The translations under genes were made by a program, and so were the position numbers. The notes beneath the pieces were generated by a model. It made no database searches. It had not been told where the DNA came from and worked only from the letters and a program-made list of their open reading frames with translations. Of a DNA stretch of 16,297 nt, positions 1 to 6,016 are shown in pieces. Each line of letters opens with the position of its first letter. Position 1 is the stretch's first letter. The stretch is from contig JAITMT010000118.1 in the NCBI GenBank assembly GCA_031277235.1, positions 1-16,297 on the forward strand. Reading direction: 5' to 3'. This DNA is from Tannerella sp. (GTDB lineage: Bacteria; Bacteroidota; Bacteroidia; Bacteroidales; Tannerellaceae).

Positions 1-335
1 GGATTGCCAAAACTGGCAACATTACCGTAAGTAGCTTCTTTACCGTTTATATGCAGCATCATCCCCTGACCGAAAATTCCTCTGCTGTTATTTATATGCA
101 TATCCAGCGTCAGGCTTACGTAGTCGCCCAATTTTCTTCCCTCAGGCAGTGTTACACTAAATTCAGGGAACGATTGATTGGCTCCTCCGCCGATAACAGG
201 ATCGACAGTTCCGGTGTTTCCATTGATATGCAATACTTTACCCGATTCTCCTTTCGGATCATTGACAACTGTAGCGACGCCGTTTGCGTTTGACATCGGA
301 TTAGTATCGCCGATACTGTTCAATTCAAAATCAAA
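1..335 (-). repeat. CBM-like module (third copy, truncated by window edge)
   Basis: Residues about 171-281 of the partial protein are homologous to the two modules inside the neighbouring gene. They share FxSIGD/FESDAxG at the start, DPKGxSGKVLH, NQSFPxF, LPxGRKLGDY and GIFGQG. The end of the module and any further copy are outside the window. The likely role is xylan or xylo-oligosaccharide binding, by analogy with CBM insertions in Bacteroidetes GH10 proteins. Confidence 0.75.
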
Positions 336-845
336 GAGTACAGTCGTTCCTTCTTGCCACTCAACATCGGAGGGTGGCGGAATAATTATTTCTTCTGTCG
401 TGTTTGCAATAAGTGCTTTCAGGTAAGCAGTATTGAGTTCGTTGTGCGTAACCAGCGCATGTCCGAAAACTGAAAGTCCGGCTTGATGCGCCGTTTCAAC
501 TACTGTTTGCACGTTACCGAAATCCATAGCACCTTCATCATTTACTATGGAACTATGAAACATGATATCTTTGACGGTGATTTCATCGAAATTCAGGTTT
601 GTCAGTAAATACATTGTCTCTTTTTGCAACAAATCAGCCTGCAAAACTCCTGTTCCCAGTATAAACTGCGGAGAAGCGTTCCGGTCAATGTACGATTTCA
701 GATCATTGTAATCGTTAACCCCCAATGATTTTTCCGGCGGTTCCGGCACTTCCAGTACTATTCTGTCTATTTGTTTATCGTCGCATGAAACCGAAATGAT
801 GCCTGTCATAAGGCAGGCTACTGCTATTTTACTTATATACTTCAT
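1..845 (-). CDS. GH10-like surface lipoprotein with inserted CBM-like module, N-terminal part (3' end outside window)
   Basis: Only the first 281 codons are visible; the gene runs off the left edge. It starts at an ATG 14 bp after the stop of the upstream GH10-like gene, so it is probably the next gene of the same operon. Residues 1-21 form a lipoprotein signal ending ISVSC (Cys21), followed by Asp-Asp-Lys, an acidic stretch typical of surface-exposed Bacteroidetes lipoproteins. Residues about 45-150 resemble the N-terminal half of a GH10 barrel. The usual T-x-E-N-x-M-K segment reads TVKDIMF (residues 90-96), and the usual GHTLVWH reads GHALVTH (128-134), so Glu, Asn, Lys and Trp of the donor subsites are replaced. 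From about residue 171 a jelly-roll CBM-like module begins (DFELNSIG, then DPKGESGKVLHI). It is clearly a paralogue of the neighbour at 860-3103. The catalytic Glu positions lie outside the window, so inactivity is suspected, not shown. Confidence 0.88.
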   Translation of the reverse strand, partial: MKYISKIAVACLMTGIISVSCDDKQIDRIVLEVPEPPEKSLGVNDYNDLKSYIDRNASPQFILGTGVLQADLLQKETMYLLTNLNFDEITVKDIMFHSSIVNDEGAMDFGNVQTVVETAHQAGLSVFGHALVTHNELNTAYLKALIANTTEEIIIPPPSDVEWQEGTTVLFDFELNSIGDTNPMSNANGVATVVNDPKGESGKVLHINGNTGTVDPVIGGGANQSFPEFSVTLPEGRKLGDYVSLTLDMHINNSRGIFGQGMMLHINGKEATYGNVASFGN

Positions 846-859
846 GATTCATTTATGAT

Positions 860-3103
860 TTATTTTGTACTTGCTTCTTTTCCGGCTAATCCATCGGCAA
901 AACCGGTAAAAGTATATTTACGGTTGAACGAACTGTTCCACAAGCCAACATGGGTTGCCGATTCCAACGAGTTCCAATGGGTAATACCGGCTTGTTGAGC
1001 GGGAGGTATAATCTCAAAATACTTGCGAATTATAAAATTATAGAATTTCGACATTGCCTTCTGCTGTTCAACAGTTGCGTTAGCCATATTGATTGGCAGG
1101 TTTAATGAATTTGTTAAATTAATATCCAATGCAGAGATTCTGATTAACTTACCTGTTTTTTGCAACAAGTTAAACATCTCAATAATCTCATCTTCGCTTG
1201 TCTTTTGAATTGTAGCATTCAGCGAATAAGTTACGTGCATCTGAGTACCTATACCGTCTATTTTGGTAACACCGTCTTCTTCCCAGTATTCAATCATTTC
1301 TATCAGACCTTTACATTTGGCGTTTCCCTTTATTTCCAGCCCATAGTCATTGACGAAAAGTTTGAGGTCGTTACCGCCATGCTGACGTACAAGCCTGACT
1401 GCCGTGCGGGCATATTCCTTGCCGAGATAATCCTGCCAGTATAAGGTGCTTGCATTCGATCCGCCTTTCAATTCGGTCGGATTATCGTCGTCCATCGGTT
1501 CATTGATAACATCCCAGATTTTTATATTACCTTCGCAAGCTTCCATCAATCCCGAAATCCATGCTTCCATGGCATTTGTGAGGATTTCCTTTTTCTCTTC
1601 AGGCGTTTTTACAAACACATTTCCGTCTGCTTCCCATTCCATAGCAACATTATCAATGTAATAATTGCCACCGCCGGTTCTGTTGGCTACGCTAAGTTCA
1701 AATTGAGTAAGTTCTTTTTCGGCGGCTGTCAGGTCCAGACTTGCCAACGGCAATGATACAAGACCTCTGCCCCAGTTATTGTTGGGACAGCCGAAGCCGG
1801 ATGGAGAATTATAAGCGAAACCGTTATCCCTTCCATTTATAGCCAGCCTGAACCCTTGCCCGTAAATACCTTTATCGTCGTTTATATGAACGTCCAACAT
1901 TACCCTCGTGTAATCGCCCAATTTTCTTCCCGGCGGCAAAGTTACGGTAAATATGGGAAACGACTGGTTATAACCTGCTCCGCCGGGTCCATCGGGTCCG
2001 TAAAGATGCAACACTTTACCGGATACGCCTTTCGGATCTTCGGAAACTGTGGCTACACCGGTTGCAGGGTTGGTCATGGGATATGTTTTGCCTATGGCGT
2101 CCGACTCAAAATCGGCTATTACCGTTACCCCGCCTGCGGTAATTTCATATTTACCCTTAACATTATCAATGTAATAATTACCTCCACCGGTTCGATTACC
2201 TACACTAAGCGTAAAAGACGTAAGCTCTTTCTCACCAGCCGATAAACCTATGTTTGCAACCGGCAGGACTACCATATTCCTGCCCCAATTATTGTTGGGA
2301 GCGCCAAAGTCGGCAAAACTGCCGTAAAAAGCCTCCTTACCGTTGATTGCCATCCTTATCCCCTGACCGAAAATACCTTTGTTGTCATTTACATGCACGT
2401 CAAAAGATATACTTACGTAATCGCCTAATTTTCTCCCTTCCGGTAAAACGACATCAAATTCAGGAAACGACTGATTATAGCCTGCTCCGTCGGGTCCGTC
2501 GGGTCCGTAAAGATGTAATACTTTGCCGGATTGCCCTTTCGGATCATCAGCCACTTTAGCTATACCGGTTGCCGGATTTGTCATGCGATATTCGTCGCCT
2601 GTGGCGTCCGATTCAAAATCGGCAAACATCGTCTCTCCGGATTCGGGTATGATGGGTACAACAACATCCGCGATAATCCTGTTCAGATACTCGGCATTCT
2701 GCATGGTGTGCGAAACCAATGTATATCCGTACAGAGAGAGTCCGGCGTCTTTTGCCGAATTAACTGCCGATTGCACGCCCGAGAAATCCATTTCACCATC
2801 GTTACTGACCACTGAGGCATGTGTCAATACATCCCTGACTGTTATTTCGTCGAAATTTGCCAATGTTAAACTGAACAATGTCCCCTGATCCAGAAAATCG
2901 CTTTGCGAGATGCCTGTTCCCAGCATAAACGACGGAGAGGCGTTTTTGTCGATGTAGCTTTTCAATACGTCATATCCGTTCAGAAATTCAGCCGTTGCTA
3001 CGTCATCCGGTTTTTCGGGAAGATAATCGGATGTGTATTCTTCCACGCAAGAGACCCATATTGCCGCAACAAAAATCATCAATATTTTACTTATATGTTT
3101 CAT
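860..3103 (-). CDS. GH10-family protein with two inserted CBM-like modules; probable inactive xylan-binding lipoprotein
   Basis: This 747-residue protein occupies the xyn10C position of the xylan operon, 33 bp after the BT_3987/DUF5627 gene. Residues 1-19 are a lipoprotein signal (Cys19, then VEEYTSD, acidic), implying surface anchoring. Residues about 41-148 are the N-terminal half of a GH10 barrel, about 160-318 and 329-491 are two homologous jelly-roll CBM-like modules, and about 495-747 are the C-terminal half. Such an insertion within the catalytic domain is known for Bacteroidetes Xyn10C-type enzymes. The acid/base Glu535 (DVINEP) and His623 (GIGTQMHV) are present. The nucleophile position reads IRISALDI: Ala658 (codon GCA, 1132-1130) stands where GH10 enzymes have Glu. 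Other changes are TVRDVLT for T-x-E-N-x-M-K (88-94), GYTLVSH for GHTLVWH (126-132), and WNSLESATHVGLW where a Trp-bearing SSW loop is usual. I infer a binding protein without retaining hydrolysis. The GH10 family assignment is secure; inactivity rests on the residues. Confidence 0.93.
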   Translation of the reverse strand: MKHISKILMIFVAAIWVSCVEEYTSDYLPEKPDDVATAEFLNGYDVLKSYIDKNASPSFMLGTGISQSDFLDQGTLFSLTLANFDEITVRDVLTHASVVSNDGEMDFSGVQSAVNSAKDAGLSLYGYTLVSHTMQNAEYLNRIIADVVVPIIPESGETMFADFESDATGDEYRMTNPATGIAKVADDPKGQSGKVLHLYGPDGPDGAGYNQSFPEFDVVLPEGRKLGDYVSISFDVHVNDNKGIFGQGIRMAINGKEAFYGSFADFGAPNNNWGRNMVVLPVANIGLSAGEKELTSFTLSVGNRTGGGNYYIDNVKGKYEITAGGVTVIADFESDAIGKTYPMTNPATGVATVSEDPKGVSGKVLHLYGPDGPGGAGYNQSFPIFTVTLPPGRKLGDYTRVMLDVHINDDKGIYGQGFRLAINGRDNGFAYNSPSGFGCPNNNWGRGLVSLPLASLDLTAAEKELTQFELSVANRTGGGNYYIDNVAMEWEADGNVFVKTPEEKKEILTNAMEAWISGLMEACEGNIKIWDVINEPMDDDNPTELKGGSNASTLYWQDYLGKEYARTAVRLVRQHGGNDLKLFVNDYGLEIKGNAKCKGLIEMIEYWEEDGVTKIDGIGTQMHVTYSLNATIQKTSEDEIIEMFNLLQKTGKLIRISALDINLTNSLNLPINMANATVEQQKAMSKFYNFIIRKYFEIIPPAQQAGITHWNSLESATHVGLWNSSFNRKYTFTGFADGLAGKEASTK
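1631..2119 (-). repeat. CBM-like module, second copy within the GH10-like protein
   Basis: Residues about 329-491. It opens with ADFESDAIGKTYPMTN and closes with NRTGGGNYYIDNV, the typical edge strands of jelly-roll carbohydrate-binding modules (CBM4/9 or CBM22-like; the exact family needs a profile search). Trp444 in NNNWGR is a candidate ligand-stacking aromatic shared with the first copy. It is two residues longer than the first copy because of an insertion before the NNNW motif. Confidence 0.82.
2150..2626 (-). repeat. CBM-like module, first copy within the GH10-like protein
   Basis: Residues about 160-318, running from FADFESDATGDEYRMTN to GGGNYYIDNV. It repeats at a period of 169-171 residues in the second copy. 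At the DNA level the two copies still share exact stretches, for example a 20-bp identity at 1647-1666 and 2160-2179, so the duplication is fairly recent or kept similar by conversion. Trp273 is the counterpart of Trp444. Confidence 0.82.
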
Positions 3104-3136
3104 AAACTTTTATATTTTATTGATTAACACATTTTA

Positions 3137-4183
3137 TCACCTTCTAACGACATTAAAGTATTCCGGAGCAATGCCTCTGTCTCGAACTACCAGCGTATCT
3201 TTGGTAGCATACCGGTATTTCAAAGCGCTAAACTCGACCGCATAGTCTAAATAAAGAGCGTTACGGTCAATGCCTCCAAAACTGTTTTTATCACCTTTTT
3301 CAACAAATTTACCTGTTCCGCTAATCGTATAATCGGCAGTATTTCCACTGATAGTACAGGTGTTATCACCGGCAAACGTCAATATTAAGGTAAACGAAAA
3401 ACTTTTATTCGCTCTGTCAAGAATTGTCAGAGGCAATCTTGCCACAGACAATGAATTGGTAGAAATGCTCACTAATTCGTCTTTGCTCGGGTCGAATTGA
3501 TGGCGAACAGAAGTACTTGTCGAGTTATCAAGGAGGTCGGTAATTTGATCCTGACCTCTTCTCAGATAACTGCCATGATACTGATTGACAAACTTAACGG
3601 CATAAAGAACAAAGTCCTTGGGCTGTATAGTCCAGTTATCGTTTACACACCTGTCGGGAGATTCAACTGCAGGCACTCCTGAAAGGATGGAATCTGCTCC
3701 CTGTACTCCGGTCATCACCAGCGGAATGACATAAGTATTGCCTATTGAAGAGGGGTCTGCAAAGAAATCGTCGGTCAATTGCACTTCTATTCCTCCAAGA
3801 AGGCTACCTTTGGATATTGTAATCTTATTCGGCGACGCTAATTGATAATGTGATGCAGGCATGGGAAGAATCGGTCTGCCGTTATCAAAATACAGATTGT
3901 CGCATAGGGAATTTTCCACTCTAAAGTCTATTACAATATTGTTCTTATTTTCATAAACTCCGGCGGTTGTGGCTTTGATTTCTATCTTATGCTGATTGTC
4001 CATGCTATTGTCCACAAACAAATCCTCGCCAAGTTCCACCGTTCTGACAGGATACTGATTGGCAAAATAGACGGATTGGTAATCGAAATCAGGAAACGTA
4101 ATGTCTTCATTCTTACAGGAATTAAACATTACGGCGAGAACCGCCAATCCTAAAAAAATCTTATTTATTTTCATTTTTATCAT
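3137..4183 (-). CDS. xusE: XusE-like surface glycan-binding lipoprotein (BT_3987-type N-terminal domain plus DUF5627)
   Basis: This 348-residue lipoprotein has a signal ending MFNSC with Cys23, followed by KNEDIT. The alternative start at Met4 (4174) would give the same mature protein. Residues about 30-165 fit the BT_3987-like N-terminal domain (formerly DUF1735). Visible signs are the FRVENSLCDNLYFDNGRPILPMPASHYQL region (read in pieces), the Gly-Ser turn and LTDDFFADP...YVIPLVM. Residues about 183-345 fit the DUF5627 partner (NWTIQPKDFVLYAVKFVNQYHGSY start, again in pieces). Proteins of this layout sit directly after the second SusD in xylan loci (XusE of Prevotella, BACOVA_04391 type) and are regarded as surface xylan-binding proteins. 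Gaps are 26 bp from the SusD gene before it and 33 bp to the GH10-like gene after it. It has no catalytic signature. Family assignment is from recognised motifs; the binding role is inferred from context. Confidence 0.87.
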   Translation of the reverse strand: MIKMKINKIFLGLAVLAVMFNSCKNEDITFPDFDYQSVYFANQYPVRTVELGEDLFVDNSMDNQHKIEIKATTAGVYENKNNIVIDFRVENSLCDNLYFDNGRPILPMPASHYQLASPNKITISKGSLLGGIEVQLTDDFFADPSSIGNTYVIPLVMTGVQGADSILSGVPAVESPDRCVNDNWTIQPKDFVLYAVKFVNQYHGSYLRRGQDQITDLLDNSTSTSVRHQFDPSKDELVSISTNSLSVARLPLTILDRANKSFSFTLILTFAGDNTCTISGNTADYTISGTGKFVEKGDKNSFGGIDRNALYLDYAVEFSALKYRYATKDTLVVRDRGIAPEYFNVVRR

Positions 4184-4209
4184 ATTCTAAAAAATTAAAC
4201 AATTAACTG

Positions 4210-5985
4210 CTACCATCCTTTATTCTGTTCCAGATTATTAAACTTTAATGTTTCGGAATAAGGTATGGGACCATAATACATATAATCTTGAAAAGAGCGA
4301 ATTTCAACATCTATTGGAGTATATGTGCTTTGGTTGACATTCATACCCCGTGCCGTTTCATTGAGATTCAATTTCCAGCGACGCATGTCCCAAAAACGGA
4401 AACCTTCGAAACATAGTTCCAGACGACGTTCGTTTCGTATCAAATCGCGCATTTTATTTTTATCCGACTTGCATGATTCCAGGTAAGGATCGCCATTGTT
4501 TGTACCTACGCCTGCCCTTGTGCGGATTGCCTTTATCACGTCGTAAGCCGAATAAGTATTGCCGTTTGTACCCGTAGGTCCCCATGCCTCGTTGGCTGCT
4601 TCGGCATAATTGAGGAATATTTCGGTATAACGGATACGCGGCGTATATCTTGGCTGATGCTGAATGGCAGCAGGGTTACGATTAACGTCCATACGAAGAA
4701 GTTTCTTCATATAATATCCTGTGCGTGTGGAAGTTTCCCTTACATTGATTCCGTCATCCGTACCGGATTGCGAACCTGTAAAGATTTGCGTGTTGTTAAC
4801 TCCCGCCCTGCTTCCATTATAAATAATATAGTACGCCAGACGCGGGTCTCTCCCCGAATAGGGATCGGAAGAATTATAACCGCTATTGATTTGATCGGTT
4901 ATCGGATAGCCGTTTGCCATCGGGAAGGCATCAACAAGGTTTTGCGTAGGATTCATTCGTCCTGAACCAAATAACGAGGGTGGAAAGTTATCCCGTTCCA
5001 AATCCGAATTATCGGTTACGATATATTCTCTCCAGATCATTTCAGGAGGATTCGTTCCTTCTGCCGTGTTGTCGGTATTATCATAGAAAAGATGACCTCT
5101 GTTGGATGCGGCAAGCTTGCTTATACCGCCTCCATAATCAATTACTCTCGCGGCATTATTGGCGGCAAGTTCCCATTTTGTCTGATCGGCAGGCGATTGA
5201 AACGCTTCGCTGGCAGCCAGTAAGGAAACTTTTGAACGAACGGCGCTTGCTATCAGGGCATTAAAATATTCACGGGAGTTTTTTCCCATGGCACGATTAT
5301 ACATGGTATATTTTGTAGTAACAGACCGGAACTTTTCGGGAATATCTTCGTCTCTTGTCAAATCGTTATATTCCCAGGGCAAATATTCTTCCGCCTTATC
5401 CAAATCGCTGTAAATCTGCTGAATACATTCATCGAATATTGCACGCGGCTGGTTGAAGTCCGTATTTATGTTTTGAGACGCGGTAATTATCGGTACGCCC
5501 ATCAGTTTGCCGTCAGGGGTATATCCGGCGTGGGTACGCAACAAAAAATACATGTGATAGGCGCGCAATCCGTACGCTTCGCCCTTCGACCTCATGCGTA
5601 TCAAGTCATCTGCTTCTTTATCCGTTACAAATTTCACATTGTCAACGTGTTCAAGAAACAGGTTGATATGCAGGATGGAGCCGTAAGTATTATTCCACTG
5701 GCTGAAGGGATTTGTCGTGGAAGTCCAGGAACCGGTTGCCGCCCTGACAAAATCGCTGCCCAAGTCATTTGTAACAGCGTCGTCGCTCGAATAGTTGCCA
5801 TGACCGGTAGCATAATAACCGGGTAAGCCCCTATACGCATTCAGTAGAAATCCTGTTGCATAATTCGGGTCATTGTCCATATTCTCGTTTTTCATGAGTT
5901 GGTTTGCCGGCTCAATAAGGTCCTCGCAACCTGATAGCAAAAATATGCACAGTCCCCAAAGTAATATTATCTTACTGTATTTCAT
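4210..5985 (-). CDS. xusD: SusD-like nutrient-binding lipoprotein (second pair, XusD-like)
   Basis: This is the surface lid protein that captures oligosaccharides for the adjacent SusC channel. I chose the ATG at 5985 (MKYSKIILL) because it gives a clean lipoprotein signal ending LLSGC with Cys20 and then EDLIEP. The open frame extends to 6069, but that adds 28 residues that overlap the end of the SusC gene and would bury the signal. The resulting 591-residue protein has the SusD/RagB C-terminal hallmark at about 512-538 (IRNERRLELCFEGFRFWDMR) and ends NKGW, a typical SusD terminus. The N-terminal half carries the TPR-like helical region, including the GEAYGLRAYHMYFLLR helix around residues 135-150. 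It follows the second SusC by 31 bp and precedes the XusE-like gene by 26 bp. Specificity for xylan is inferred from the locus. Confidence 0.94.
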   Translation of the reverse strand: MKYSKIILLWGLCIFLLSGCEDLIEPANQLMKNENMDNDPNYATGFLLNAYRGLPGYYATGHGNYSSDDAVTNDLGSDFVRAATGSWTSTTNPFSQWNNTYGSILHINLFLEHVDNVKFVTDKEADDLIRMRSKGEAYGLRAYHMYFLLRTHAGYTPDGKLMGVPIITASQNINTDFNQPRAIFDECIQQIYSDLDKAEEYLPWEYNDLTRDEDIPEKFRSVTTKYTMYNRAMGKNSREYFNALIASAVRSKVSLLAASEAFQSPADQTKWELAANNAARVIDYGGGISKLAASNRGHLFYDNTDNTAEGTNPPEMIWREYIVTDNSDLERDNFPPSLFGSGRMNPTQNLVDAFPMANGYPITDQINSGYNSSDPYSGRDPRLAYYIIYNGSRAGVNNTQIFTGSQSGTDDGINVRETSTRTGYYMKKLLRMDVNRNPAAIQHQPRYTPRIRYTEIFLNYAEAANEAWGPTGTNGNTYSAYDVIKAIRTRAGVGTNNGDPYLESCKSDKNKMRDLIRNERRLELCFEGFRFWDMRRWKLNLNETARGMNVNQSTYTPIDVEIRSFQDYMYYGPIPYSETLKFNNLEQNKGW

Positions 5986-6016
5986 ATCGTCTATTTTTAT
6001 TATATGTTTTATCATT

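Noticed and set aside
1631..2626. Tandem repeat as an assembly artefact
   Set aside because: The copies differ at many positions and by a two-residue insertion, and CBM insertions in GH10 are known in this group, so a genuine duplication is more likely.
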